Notes: generated from the sequence alone by a model not told the origin. A stretch of DNA of 64,000 nucleotides from Candidatus Gastranaerophilales bacterium (GCA_947625305.1 CANQNW010000003.1:62001-126000), one strand, 5' to 3'. Shown: positions 35,764 to 44,779, counted from the first letter of the stretch. Program-made: numbers and translations.

Positions 35764-37800
35764 ATGAAAAAACTTTTTATATCAATTTTAACTTTTATGG
35801 TATTAATGAACTCTACCATGCCTGTTTTTGCGTTCAGCGGGCATTTTATAACAAATCAAAACATAATTGATGTAATCCAAACCGAGAATATTGTTACCCT
35901 CGATGTTGAAAGAAGGCTTAAATCAGCTATTTCCAAAGTATACGGTGAAAAAAATACAAATGAAATATATGTAAATATACTAAAAATAATAAAAGAAGCA
36001 AGAGCAAAAAGAGACCCAAAATTAAAGCAGGAGGACTTATCCCGCACAAATGATTGGTATAAAGATGAAGTAATATATATGTTTTATGTGGACAGGTTCG
36101 GCACAAATAACGAAATGAAGCCGAATACTTTTAAAGAATCAGTTAAAATGCTCCGCTATTTAAAAGATTTAGGGATAACAACAATATATATGCTTCCGTT
36201 TGCGGAATCACCCATGGGCGATGCGGGTTTTGACGTCAAAGACCCCAGAGACGTAAGAAAAGATTTAGGCGGAATGAGTGAATTTATTCAATTTATAACT
36301 GAAGCAAAACGGCAGGGGTTTAAAATAAAAGCCGATTTAGTTTTAAATCATTTTTCCGAGCAGCACGAGTGGTTCAAAGAATTGCAAAACGGTGATTTAT
36401 CAAAACTTAATTATTTTGTTGTAACGGAACAAGAGCCTGAAAGAATTGTTTATAAAGATGAAAAACTCGGTTACGTCGCCGAATATAAAGAACCTGACGG
36501 AAAAATTTCCAAAAGAAGACTGATTTTTCCCGATATCACTGATACTCATTACAGAAAAGTCAATATTCAAGGAAAAGATTACTTTTTTTATCATACATTT
36601 TATCCGTTTCAACTCGATATAAATTGGGAAAACCCTGAAGTTTTATACTATAACTTAGAAACAATATCATTCTGGGCAAACCTCGGTATTGATATATTTA
36701 GAATGGATGCCATTCCATATTTAATAAAAGAAGAGGGAACAACAGGCGAAAACGATCCTAAAACTCACGAAATAATTAAAATACTCAGTACCTTTTTACA
36801 AGAAACAGCACCCCGTTCTGTTATACAAGCGGAAGCATGCCAGCCGCCCAAGAAAATATTAAGTTATTTCGGCAGTGAACGAAAAATTGACATAGATATT
36901 GACGGTAAAACAAAAGAATTAACAAGAACAAACGAAGTTCAAATTGCATATCATTTTCCCTACATGCCTGCAATATGGGCAACAATAGTATCGGGCGACA
37001 GTTCATATTTTTGGCAGACAAAAAAACAGACACCTGATATTCCTGAAAGTGCAAGCTGGGCAGTATTTTTAAGAGTTCACGATGAATTAACCCTTGAAAT
37101 GGTAAACCAAAAAACAAGAGAATTAATATATGAAAATCTGGCGGATAAAGGTGCAGAGTTTCGAAAAGGCTACGGTGTAAGCGGAAGACTGGCAGATTTT
37201 CTTGATAATAATCCAGACAGAATAACAATGGCATTTGCCGTTTTACTTTCCATGAAAGGTATTCCGATAATATACTACGGCGATGAAATCGGGATTAGAA
37301 ATAATTTTTCTTATGCTCAAAGATGGGCAAAAATAAGAGAAAGAAAAAATAAAAAATCTCAAAAAGATGATATGCTTTCATACTTTGACAGCAGGGACAT
37401 TCATAGAAACGCAATAAAACGGGAAACGTTTTATAAAGCAATGGAGCCTTCCAATTCTTTTAAAAACAAAATTTATAAAAACGTTAAAAGATTAATTGAA
37501 GTAAGAAAAAATTATAAAACACTTTCAAGGGGTGATTTTATTGAAGTTAAATCAAACAAAAAAGAAGTATTTTCATACTTAAGAACGGGGAAATCAGATA
37601 AAATATTAATAGTTAATAACCTTTCCGATAATAAAGTTTATGCGGAATTAGACAGCTCGTTATTTAACTTTTCATCAGACAGAACTTTTATAAAAATGCA
37701 GGAATTATTAACAAAACAAGAAAAAAAATTTGAAATAGATAATAAAAAATTAATTATAAAACTTCGTCCGTACGAAACTATGTGGTTAAGTTTTTACTAA
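35764..37800 (+). CDS. Secreted GH13 alpha-amylase-family enzyme
   Basis: Protein of 678 residues with a signal peptide (MKKLFISILTFMVLMNSTMPVFA). The GH13 barrel starts NDWYKDEVIYMFYVDRFGTN. Region I is ADLVLNHFSEQHEW, region II is GIDIFRMDAI (nucleophile D), region III is VIQAEACQPP (acid E) and region IV is FLRVHDELTLE. A C-terminal beta domain ends RPYETMWLSFY. The layout resembles trehalose-synthase or maltase-type enzymes more than endo-amylases, but specificity is not readable. It is followed by malQ, giving an alpha-glucan use module with an exported first step. Confidence 0.85.
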   Translation: MKKLFISILTFMVLMNSTMPVFAFSGHFITNQNIIDVIQTENIVTLDVERRLKSAISKVYGEKNTNEIYVNILKIIKEARAKRDPKLKQEDLSRTNDWYKDEVIYMFYVDRFGTNNEMKPNTFKESVKMLRYLKDLGITTIYMLPFAESPMGDAGFDVKDPRDVRKDLGGMSEFIQFITEAKRQGFKIKADLVLNHFSEQHEWFKELQNGDLSKLNYFVVTEQEPERIVYKDEKLGYVAEYKEPDGKISKRRLIFPDITDTHYRKVNIQGKDYFFYHTFYPFQLDINWENPEVLYYNLETISFWANLGIDIFRMDAIPYLIKEEGTTGENDPKTHEIIKILSTFLQETAPRSVIQAEACQPPKKILSYFGSERKIDIDIDGKTKELTRTNEVQIAYHFPYMPAIWATIVSGDSSYFWQTKKQTPDIPESASWAVFLRVHDELTLEMVNQKTRELIYENLADKGAEFRKGYGVSGRLADFLDNNPDRITMAFAVLLSMKGIPIIYYGDEIGIRNNFSYAQRWAKIRERKNKKSQKDDMLSYFDSRDIHRNAIKRETFYKAMEPSNSFKNKIYKNVKRLIEVRKNYKTLSRGDFIEVKSNKKEVFSYLRTGKSDKILIVNNLSDNKVYAELDSSLFNFSSDRTFIKMQELLTKQEKKFEIDNKKLIIKLRPYETMWLSFY

Positions 37801-37875
37801 ACAAATTATGCTTGTAAAATCTTATTTAGGATTATAAAATAAAATTACAGTTAGTTTTCAAGGGGTTGTAAAATT

Positions 37876-39792
37876 ATGACATATTGCGATGAACACAAAA
37901 AATCACCGTTCTCAAACGAACAAGCTAAATCAGTTATAAAAGAAGCATTAAAAGTTTTAGGCAAAAAACATCTTGCATTTATATCACATGCAAACAGTTT
38001 TCCTGCCGAAACAGGTAAAAATACAGGGTTTGGAACTGTTAATTCAAATTCCGCAAAAAAATTAATAGACTTTTTATCAGGTGTATTTACGGATATTCAG
38101 CTTGGACCTGCAGGTAAAACTAAATCTATTGATGCATCACCTTATACGGGTACAATTTTTTCAAATAACCCTTTATTTATTGACTTAGAACAATTAACAA
38201 CCACCGAATGGCATAATATTCTTTCGATTGAAACTTATAATAAGATAACCGAAAATAATCCCAATAAAAATACAAACAGAACCGCATATTCTTATATATT
38301 CCAAGAACAGGAAACTGCTTTAAAAGAAGCTTGGGAAAACTTTAAAAATCTTAACTGCCCCGAATTAAAAGCAGAGTTTGAAAACTATAAAGAAAATAAT
38401 AAATTCTGGCTGGAAAAAGACTCGTTATATGAAGCATTAACTATTGAACACGGCAATGACTACTGGCCCATGTGGCACAGTGAAGAAGATAAATCGCTTT
38501 ATAATCCGCAAAATGAAGAACAAAAAGTTCAATATGCTAAAAGAATTGAAGAACTTAAACAAAAATACTCGGATGTAATAAATTATTACTCGTTCTGCCA
38601 ATTTGTAATATATAAGCAGAATAATAAATCAAGAGAATACGCACAGTCTAAAGGTATGAAAATGATTGCAGACAGGCAGGTTGCCTTCTCTGATCGTGAC
38701 AACTGGGCATATCAATCACTATTTTTAAAAGGCTGGTGCTTGGGCTGTCCGCCTGATTACTTCTCGGAAGACGGTCAAATGTGGGGCTTCCCCGTTATGG
38801 ATCCCGAAAAATTATTTAATCCTGACGGCTCGCTCGGCGAAGGCGGAATTTTAATGAAAGAACTCTATAAAAAGATGTTCACCGAAAACCCGGGCGGTGT
38901 AAGAATTGACCATATGGTAGGCCTAATTGACCCTTGGGTTTATGTATCAGGTAAAAAACCAAAAATCGAAGAAGGTGCAGGCAGGCTGTATTCATCACCC
39001 GAACACCCCGTTTTATCAAGATATGCAATAGCTACAACCGACGATTTAAACTACGAAGTTGAAGCGGATAAAGAAGAAAGAATTTTAAAACTTACACCCG
39101 AACAGATTAGAAAATACGGCGCACTTGTTGAAAAAATTGTTATAGGTGCAGCTAAAGAGGTTGGCTTAGATAAAGACTCCATCGTCTGCGAAGACCTTGG
39201 AACTTTAACTTATCCCGTTGTTAATGTTATGAAAGAATATGACCTTCAGGGAATGAAGTTAATTCAGTTTGTAGTACCCGAAAACCCCGAACACCCTTAC
39301 AGATGTAAAAATATTACTCCAAGAAGCTGGGCAATGGTTGGTACTCACGATAATGAACCTATTGCCATGTGGGCTGACCAAACGGTTAATACGGAAGCAG
39401 GTTACTTAAACGGGAAAAATCTTGCAGAAGACTTATGGCCTGATGCAAATGATGAAGAAAAAGAACAAATTGCAGTAAGGATTTCAAAAGATGCACCATT
39501 TTTAACACAGACAAAATTTGTTGAACTGTTTGCGTGCAAAGCAGAAAATATTCAAATATTCTTTACGGATTTCTTAGGGCTTTACGATGTATATAACCGC
39601 CCCGGAACATCAGGCGATCAAAACTGGTCTTTAAGAATTCCCGATAATTATGAAGAAATCTATAATGAAAACTTAAAATCAGGCAAAGCATTAAATCTGC
39701 CGTTGATTTTAAAACTTGCGATTGAAGCAAGAGGGCATGAATTCAGCTCATTGCATCAAGATACAATTAAAAAGCTTGAAGAATTAATTTAA
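37876..39792 (+). CDS. malQ: 4-alpha-glucanotransferase (GH77)
   Basis: Amylomaltase that transfers glucan segments between maltodextrins in the cytosol. The 638-residue protein has MIADRQVAFSDRDNW, YFSEDGQMWGFPVMD, the nucleophile aspartate in VRIDHMVGLIDPW, the acid in VCEDLGTL and the stabiliser in VGTHDNEPIA. It is about 100 residues longer than plain MalQ; the extra length is around residues 80-220, including a cap-like TIEHGNDYWPMWHSEEDKSLY. No signal peptide. Confidence 0.9.
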   Translation: MTYCDEHKKSPFSNEQAKSVIKEALKVLGKKHLAFISHANSFPAETGKNTGFGTVNSNSAKKLIDFLSGVFTDIQLGPAGKTKSIDASPYTGTIFSNNPLFIDLEQLTTTEWHNILSIETYNKITENNPNKNTNRTAYSYIFQEQETALKEAWENFKNLNCPELKAEFENYKENNKFWLEKDSLYEALTIEHGNDYWPMWHSEEDKSLYNPQNEEQKVQYAKRIEELKQKYSDVINYYSFCQFVIYKQNNKSREYAQSKGMKMIADRQVAFSDRDNWAYQSLFLKGWCLGCPPDYFSEDGQMWGFPVMDPEKLFNPDGSLGEGGILMKELYKKMFTENPGGVRIDHMVGLIDPWVYVSGKKPKIEEGAGRLYSSPEHPVLSRYAIATTDDLNYEVEADKEERILKLTPEQIRKYGALVEKIVIGAAKEVGLDKDSIVCEDLGTLTYPVVNVMKEYDLQGMKLIQFVVPENPEHPYRCKNITPRSWAMVGTHDNEPIAMWADQTVNTEAGYLNGKNLAEDLWPDANDEEKEQIAVRISKDAPFLTQTKFVELFACKAENIQIFFTDFLGLYDVYNRPGTSGDQNWSLRIPDNYEEIYNENLKSGKALNLPLILKLAIEARGHEFSSLHQDTIKKLEELI

Positions 39793-39801
39793 GGAGTTTA
39801 A

Positions 39802-40161
39802 ATGCACGAGTTAAAGGTGGAATGTTCATTTTCGGCTGCGCATCATCTCTTGAATTATAACGGAGAATGCGAAAATCAGCACGGACATAACTGGAAGACA
39901 GAAGCATATTTTAGAGGATCGGAACTTGATAAATCCAACCTTTTGATAGATTTTAAAGTTTTAAAAAAAGAACTTAACAATATCTTAGACACACTTGACC
40001 ACAAAGATATTAATACACTTAAAGAATTTGAGGGAATAAGCCCTTCAAGCGAAATTATTTCAAAATATATTTATAAAAAACTTAAAGAAAAATTTCCGCA
40101 AACATATAAAGTATCGGTCTGGGAAACAGAGAAGGCATGCGCAAGCTATTTTGAGGAATAA
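39802..40161 (+). CDS. queD: 6-carboxy-5,6,7,8-tetrahydropterin synthase
   Basis: Queuosine and 7-deazaguanine pathway enzyme of 119 residues. The zinc histidines are in CSFSAAHHL and HGHNW, and the catalytic cysteine is in GECENQHGH, the QueD rather than PTPS arrangement. The C-terminal WETEKACASYFEE has the conserved glutamate. Other que genes are not in the window. It is 9 bp from malQ and 2 bp from uppP. Confidence 0.9.
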   Translation: MHELKVECSFSAAHHLLNYNGECENQHGHNWKTEAYFRGSELDKSNLLIDFKVLKKELNNILDTLDHKDINTLKEFEGISPSSEIISKYIYKKLKEKFPQTYKVSVWETEKACASYFEE

Positions 40162-40163
40162 AG

Positions 40164-41018
40164 ATGGGGATAATTCAAGCGGTTATATTGGGGATAGTAC
40201 AAGGCTTAAGCGAATTTCTGCCGATTTCAAGCTCGGCTCATCTGGTTATTGCATCTAACTTGTATAAAGTTTTTGTCGGAGACGACTTATCAAATAATTC
40301 GCCTGAAGAAATTTTTCTTGATATTATGCTTCATTTAGGCACTTTGATTGCCGTTTTAATATTCTTCAGAAAAGATATTTTAAATATTTTTAAAGCAATT
40401 TTTAACGGACTAAAAACAAAAGACTATAAAAACGAAGATTGTAAAACAGGACTATATATAATACTGGGTACGATTGTAACAGTTCTAATTGCATTTCCTC
40501 TGCACCATGTTGCGGAAGAGTTAGTATTTGACCCCGTAAAAGTAGGGATATTACTTATTTTTACAGGAATATTTCTTTTATCAAGCGAATTTTATTCAAA
40601 AAGAATTGAAACAAAATCTGAAAATATGGATTTAAAAACGTCAATAATAATAGCCGCAGCACAAGGTTTAGCGGCACTCCCGGGGTTTTCAAGGTCAGGG
40701 CTTACTATAGCATCAGGATTGTTCAGCAAAAAAACCAGATTTGCATCCGCTAAATATTCATTTTTGTTAAGTATACCGATTATTCTCGGAGCTTCAATGT
40801 TCTATCCTTTATTAAAGATTAATGTTAATGAATTGGCACAATTTAACTGGACGGCTATAATAATAGGAACAATATGTTCCGCTTTTGTCGGTTATATTTG
40901 TATTAAATACTTTTTAAAGTTTGTTTCAAAATATTCGTTAGGATTTTTCGGATATTATTGTATAATTATAGGGATATTAACATCTGCATTTTTTATGTTT
41001 ATTTCAATGGGGTTATAA
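40164..41018 (+). CDS. uppP: Undecaprenyl-diphosphatase
   Basis: Membrane enzyme (BacA family) that recycles undecaprenyl pyrophosphate for wall synthesis and gives bacitracin tolerance. The 284-residue protein has the two family motifs, LSEFLPISSSAHLVIAS at the N-terminus and PGFSRSGLTIASGL at about residue 172. Eight or so membrane helices are visible. It is packed between queD and a nucleoside phosphorylase gene. Confidence 0.95.
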   Translation: MGIIQAVILGIVQGLSEFLPISSSAHLVIASNLYKVFVGDDLSNNSPEEIFLDIMLHLGTLIAVLIFFRKDILNIFKAIFNGLKTKDYKNEDCKTGLYIILGTIVTVLIAFPLHHVAEELVFDPVKVGILLIFTGIFLLSSEFYSKRIETKSENMDLKTSIIIAAAQGLAALPGFSRSGLTIASGLFSKKTRFASAKYSFLLSIPIILGASMFYPLLKINVNELAQFNWTAIIIGTICSAFVGYICIKYFLKFVSKYSLGFFGYYCIIIGILTSAFFMFISMGL

Positions 41019-41019
41019 A

Positions 41020-41820
41020 ATGAATAAAACAATTGAATATATTAACGAAAAAACGGGAAATTTTATACCTGAAATAGGTATAATACTTGGTTCAGGCTTA
41101 GGTGAATTTGCTGATGAACATAGAACCATTGCAATTCCATATAATGAAATCCCGAATTTTGAAACATCCCACGTACAAGGGCATAAAGGATTATTGGTTT
41201 TTGCTCAAATCCAAGGGAAAAATGTTGTTATGATGCAGGGAAGATACCATTTTTATGAAGGCTATTCAATGCAGACGGTAACTTTCCCCGTTAAAGTAAT
41301 GAAAAAACTCGGAGTAAAAACATTAATCATAACCAATGCGGCAGGTGCAGTTAATCCTGATTTTACCCCCGGAGATTTAATGTTTATAACAGACCATATA
41401 AATTTTATGGGAACAAATCCTCTAATAGGTAAAAACGATGATACTTTAGGAACTCGTTTCCCCGATATGAGCGAAATATACTCAAAAGAGTTAATAAATA
41501 AAGCCGTCCAAACCGCAGAAAACCTGAATATTAAATACCAAAAAGGAATATATGCGGCAACAACAGGGCCGAGTTATGAAACTCCCGCAGAAATTAATAT
41601 GTACAAAATCTTAGGAGCAAGCGCAGTCGGTATGTCTACCGCTCCCGAAGCTATTGTTGCAAATTATGCTGGCATGAAAGTTCTTGGAATAAGCTGTCTT
41701 ACCAATTATGCCGCAGGTGTTTCAAATACCCCCTTAAATCATCAAGAGGTCATTGAAACAGCAAATAAAGTTAAAGAAAACTTTAAAAACTTATTATCGG
41801 AACTTATTAAGATTATATAA
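41020..41820 (+). CDS. Purine nucleoside phosphorylase
   Basis: Splits purine nucleosides with phosphate. The 266-residue protein is of the trimeric PNP family. It has GIILGSGLGEFAD, a phosphate-site VQGHKG, GRYHFYEGY, TNAAGAVNPDFTPGDLMFITDHINFMGTNPL, and TTGPSYETPAEINMYKILGASAVGMSTAPEAIVANYAG. The asparagine at LTNYAAGVS supports use of guanosine and inosine. It is related to, but distinct from, mtnP at 1273. Confidence 0.92.
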   Translation: MNKTIEYINEKTGNFIPEIGIILGSGLGEFADEHRTIAIPYNEIPNFETSHVQGHKGLLVFAQIQGKNVVMMQGRYHFYEGYSMQTVTFPVKVMKKLGVKTLIITNAAGAVNPDFTPGDLMFITDHINFMGTNPLIGKNDDTLGTRFPDMSEIYSKELINKAVQTAENLNIKYQKGIYAATTGPSYETPAEINMYKILGASAVGMSTAPEAIVANYAGMKVLGISCLTNYAAGVSNTPLNHQEVIETANKVKENFKNLLSELIKII

Positions 41821-41881
41821 AGGCACTATAACTCTGTGCTAAACTTATATTATAGGGGATAAGAAGTACAGGAGAAAAATT

Positions 41882-43000
41882 ATGATTCCGATTTTAGATT
41901 CAAAAAGACAATATGCAAAAATAGGCAAAGAAATTGAAAAAGAAGTTCTTGAAGTCTTGGCTTCAGGCTCATATATTTTAGGAAAGCACAATAAAGCTTT
42001 TCAAACGGAATTTGCAGACTTTGTAGGCACAAAGTATTCCGTAGGCTTAAACTCGGGAACTGACGCACTGCACTTAGCATTAAGAGCATTAAATATCGGC
42101 AGAGGCGATGAAGTTATAACAACAGCATTTACATTTGTAGCAACAGCAAGCGCAATAGGTCTTGCAGGTGCAACTCCCGTATTTGTTGATATTAACCCTG
42201 ATACATTTAATATTGACGCAAATAAAATTGAAGCGGCTATTACTCCGAAAACAAAAGCTATCATTCCCGTTCATTTATACGGACAGCCTGCAGAAATGGA
42301 TAAAATAATGGATATAGCAAAAAGACATAACTTAAAAGTTGTTGAAGATTGCTGTCAGGCTATCGGTGCGGAATTTAAAGGACAAAAAGTCGGTTCATTC
42401 GGCGATTTCGGATGTTTTAGTTTTTATCCGACAAAAAATTTAGGCGGTATGGGCGATGGCGGTATGATTACCTGCAATGATGAAAATCTTTATAACAGAG
42501 TTATCGCATTAAGAAACCATGGCGGTGCCATCAGATATTATCATGATGAATTAGGTGTAAACTCAAGACTTGACGAAATCCAAGCAGCTATCTTAAGAGT
42601 TAAAATGCCATATGTAAATGAATGGAACGCAAAAAGAAGAGAAAATGCTTACAGATATAATGAAATGTTCTCTAAATATCCTGAAATCTTAACTCCTAAA
42701 GAAGTTGAAAATTCTTACTGCGTATATCACCAATATACGATAAGAATTGAAAATCGAGATAAAGTTCATCAGCTTTTACAGGAAAACGGTATCGGCGCAA
42801 TGATTTATTACCCCGTTCCATTGCATCTGCAAAAATTACATAAAGATTTAGGCTACAAAGAAGGCGACCTTCCGTTGACGGAAAAAGATACAAAACTTGT
42901 TATGTCGCTTCCTATGTTCCCTGAAATAACACCCGAAGAACAGCAAACAGTAGTTGATACCGTTGTTAAATGCTTAAATATGACTAAACAAGCAGTATAA
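41882..43000 (+). CDS. DegT/DnrJ/EryC1/StrS-family PLP aminotransferase
   Basis: Sugar aminotransferase family member of 372 residues, probably making an amino sugar for surface glycans. The PLP lysine is in FYPTKNLGGMGDGGMI. Other blocks are GLNSGTDALHLALRALNIGRGDEVITTAFTFVATASAI, IPVHLYGQPAEMDKIM, VEDCCQAIGAEFKG and YHDELGVNSRLDEIQAAIL. The substrate is unknown. It ends the core block; a strong terminator follows and the accessory region begins. Confidence 0.92.
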   Translation: MIPILDSKRQYAKIGKEIEKEVLEVLASGSYILGKHNKAFQTEFADFVGTKYSVGLNSGTDALHLALRALNIGRGDEVITTAFTFVATASAIGLAGATPVFVDINPDTFNIDANKIEAAITPKTKAIIPVHLYGQPAEMDKIMDIAKRHNLKVVEDCCQAIGAEFKGQKVGSFGDFGCFSFYPTKNLGGMGDGGMITCNDENLYNRVIALRNHGGAIRYYHDELGVNSRLDEIQAAILRVKMPYVNEWNAKRRENAYRYNEMFSKYPEILTPKEVENSYCVYHQYTIRIENRDKVHQLLQENGIGAMIYYPVPLHLQKLHKDLGYKEGDLPLTEKDTKLVMSLPMFPEITPEEQQTVVDTVVKCLNMTKQAV

Positions 43001-43013
43001 CAATTTAATCTAT

Positions 43014-43048
43014 AAAAAAGACTGCCTTATTAAAGGCAGTCTTTTTTA
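43014..43048 (+). terminator. Strong Rho-independent terminator after the DegT gene
   Basis: Stem AAGACTGCCTT (43018-43028), loop ATT, and AAAGGCAGTCTT followed by a T run. It marks the boundary between core genes and the accessory locus. Confidence 0.9.
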
Positions 43049-43056
43049 TTTGCACC

Positions 43057-43066
43057 GGGGGGGGGG
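43057..43066 (+). repeat. Run of ten G
   Basis: G10 in intergenic DNA, inside a sequence (TTTGCACC, G10, TAAAAGCAAG) that parallels the G-run promoters at 44066 and 59651 but lacks their TATAAT box. It is probably a decayed or recombined copy of that promoter joined to the short repeat at 43072. Confidence 0.8.
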
Positions 43067-43071
43067 TAAAA

Positions 43072-43099
43072 GCAAGTAGGTTTGATTAGCGGAGTATAG
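43072..43099 (+). repeat. Short dispersed repeat, copy 1
   Basis: GCAAG-TAGGTTTGATTAGCGGAG-TATAG. Consensus over the copies is close to GCAAGGTTGGGTTAGCGGAG. Other copies are at 44751, 48113, 57009 (minus strand) and 58300 (minus strand). All lie next to Kelch, XRE or SGNH genes of the accessory regions. Confidence 0.7.
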
Positions 43100-43142
43100 T
43101 CTATTACTCATAAAATACCCAAAATTGTAGATTAATAAAAAC

Positions 43143-43168
43143 AAAAAGCACCCCTAAAGGTGCTTTTT
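43143..43168. terminator. Terminator after the family A gene at 43191
   Basis: AAAAAGCACC / GGTGCTTTTT stem with a 6-base loop. It lies 22 bp beyond the stop of the minus-strand gene at 43191. Confidence 0.8.
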
Positions 43169-43190
43169 ATCTGACTTGTGCCAAGTTTTT

Positions 43191-43685
43191 TTATTCTTTT
43201 GTGTCGTCTTTCATTTTGAAAGTCCAAACCATATCAAATCTCGGTTTATCTCCTGTCGGGGATAATTTTGCAACTTCTCCTACCTTATCGCCGTTATTAT
43301 CAACCAAGTCAAAAATGTTGTTAGAGTTATTCCCGTTATTTTTTATGTAGTATGTTCGTGGAAAATCTACAGGCAAGTTACCGGAATTATTTAAAATATC
43401 GTCTGTATCATCTCGCATAGGCTGAGTATAGGTAATTGCGAAATAAGGTTTATCATCTCCCATGCCTTCAATAGCTCCGACGTCATAGTGCCTGTTTGGG
43501 TCTAAGTTATTAAATTCCACTTGCCCATCTGTGCCTTTTTTAAACCCCGTGACTTGCGTACCTGTTTCAGAGTCAAAAAGCCCATATGCTCTTTGGGCAC
43601 AAGCACCATTTATTTCAATTTTTCTCGGGTTAGGAGTTAAAACAACCTGTTCAGGTGTTTTGTTTATAAATTTATTTTCATTCAT
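43191..43685 (-). CDS. Family A accessory protein, copy 1
   Basis: Protein of 164 residues, no signal peptide or membrane segment, function unknown. It belongs to a four-member paralog set in this window (also 44874, 45382, 60856). Conserved blocks: QVVLTPNPRKIEI, AQRAYGLFDSETGTQVTGFKKGTDGQVEFNNLDPNRHYDVGAIEGMGD, NSGNLPV, IFDLVDNNGDKVGEVAKL and TFKMKDDTKE. The motif GD-x-KP-x(4-7)-W/Y-T-x2-M-x-DDT occurs twice, so the protein appears to be two related units of about 70-80 residues. The start has AAAGGAC upstream. It is followed upstream on the same strand by the XRE gene at 43772, as in the mirrored copy. Confidence 0.7.
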   Translation of the reverse strand: MNENKFINKTPEQVVLTPNPRKIEINGACAQRAYGLFDSETGTQVTGFKKGTDGQVEFNNLDPNRHYDVGAIEGMGDDKPYFAITYTQPMRDDTDDILNNSGNLPVDFPRTYYIKNNGNNSNNIFDLVDNNGDKVGEVAKLSPTGDKPRFDMVWTFKMKDDTKE

Positions 43686-43771
43686 AATAAAAGTCCTTTC
43701 CGTTAACTTTATTTTATTATTTCAAATACTTCCGATTTTTATATTAATTTTACAGTTTTTTTACATTGATT

Positions 43772-43999
43772 TTATTCAAAAATGAAAAATTTATATTCGG
43801 GGATATCTAGGGCAGAAGAAATATTAAATAATAAATCCATACTCATATTTCTTCTTGCGGTTTCAACTTTAGCAATATGTTCTCTTGAAACATCAACCAA
43901 TTCTGCAAGCTGATTTTGAGAAAGATTTTTTTGTTTTCTGTATTTGGCAATATTGGTGCCAAGTAATTTCTTTTTAGCATTCTTATTTAACATAGCCAT
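43772..43999 (-). CDS. XRE-family regulator, left copy
   Basis: Helix-turn-helix protein of 75 residues, almost all domain: LGTNIAKYRKQKNLSQNQLAELVDVSREHIAKVETARRNMSMDLLFNISSALDIPEYKFF. It differs from the right copy at 59755 in two residues (D/N in SSALDIP, and the last E/K). The DNA of the two is identical through about the first 190 bases and then differs at several silent sites, which suggests gene conversion. It is divergent from the G-run promoter at 44066 and probably represses it or itself. Confidence 0.88.
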   Translation of the reverse strand: MAMLNKNAKKKLLGTNIAKYRKQKNLSQNQLAELVDVSREHIAKVETARRNMSMDLLFNISSALDIPEYKFFIFE

Positions 44000-44065
44000 A
44001 TTGTGAACTAAAAAGTTATATTTGTATGTAGTCTGTTTGGTAACAAAGATACTAAATTTTTAAAT

Positions 44066-44096
44066 TTGCTTCGGGGGGGGGTAAAAGTGGTATAAT
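44066..44096 (+). promoter_or_regulatory. G-run promoter, left copy (candidate phase-variable switch)
   Basis: TTGCTT (44066-44071), a 19-bp spacer containing nine G (44073-44081) and an extended -10 TGG-TATAAT (TATAAT at 44091-44096). The spacer is two bases longer than the 17-bp optimum, so loss or gain of G by slippage should alter strength. The same layout with the same spacer length is found on the minus strand at 59651-59681. It drives the broken Kelch gene starting at 44126. Confidence 0.75.
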
Positions 44097-44125
44097 GATT
44101 TTGTTTACGAATTTAGGTGGTTTTT

Positions 44126-44744
44126 ATGAGTAATGATAAAGAGAATATAGAACAAGAAAAAGTTAATAAACAAAGTTGGTGGAAGAAGTTGTTGGGTTTA
44201 AAGCAAATATCATGTCAAATATTGTTAATATTGGCTTTTATATGTCATAATAATATTTTTTGAATATTTAAAAGGTTCATACGGTTCAGAAGCCGTAGTT
44301 CTAAATGAAAATGAAATATTTTTACCATCACATTTCGATGAAGTTTTAAACCTAAAAACAGGTTTACATGATCAAATTCCAATTCCCGCACAAATTTATG
44401 ATATAAAAAAAAGAAAATTTAAACCATCTGATGAAGGAAATGCAGAAATATATGACCAAAAAACAAATTCTTATACTTCTGTAGGTTCTTTGAATGTAAA
44501 AAGATGCTATCATTCATCAATATTACTTTCAAATGGGAAAGTATTAATTGTTAATGGAGCAAAAGGACCCGGTGGAGCAACTGATAGAGAAACAAGAAAA
44601 GCAGAGTTGTTTGATCCCGAAACTAATAAATTTGAATTAATATCATCAACTAAACTTGAAAGATGGGCATTCTTTGTAGAGAAAATTTCAGATAATAAAA
44701 TACTAATTCATAATTACAATGGATGGGAAATTTATAAATATTAA
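44126..44744 (+). pseudogene. Kelch-like membrane-anchored protein, frameshifted
   Basis: The first frame gives a 45-residue product: MSNDKENIEQEKVNKQSWWKKLL, then a membrane segment ISCQILLILAFICHNN. It stops with TGA at 44261. The next frame continues without a gap as EYLKGSYGSEAVVLNENEIFLP and so on to 44744. It includes a Kelch-type unit (YHSSILLSNGKVLIVNGAKG, AELFDPETNKFELIS). Removing one T from the T6 run at 44256-44261 joins the frames into one reading frame of about 205 residues. It may be a pseudogene or a slippage-controlled gene. RBS AGGTGG precedes the ATG. It is a relative of the genes at 55908, 57047 and 58352. Confidence 0.75.
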
Positions 44745-44750
44745 TAATGA

Positions 44751-44779
44751 GCAAGTTGTTGGGTTAGCGAAGTGTAACA
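44751..44779 (+). repeat. Short dispersed repeat, copy 2
   Basis: GCAAGTTGTTGGGTTAGCGAAG followed by TGTAACA, immediately after the broken Kelch gene. Confidence 0.7.
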
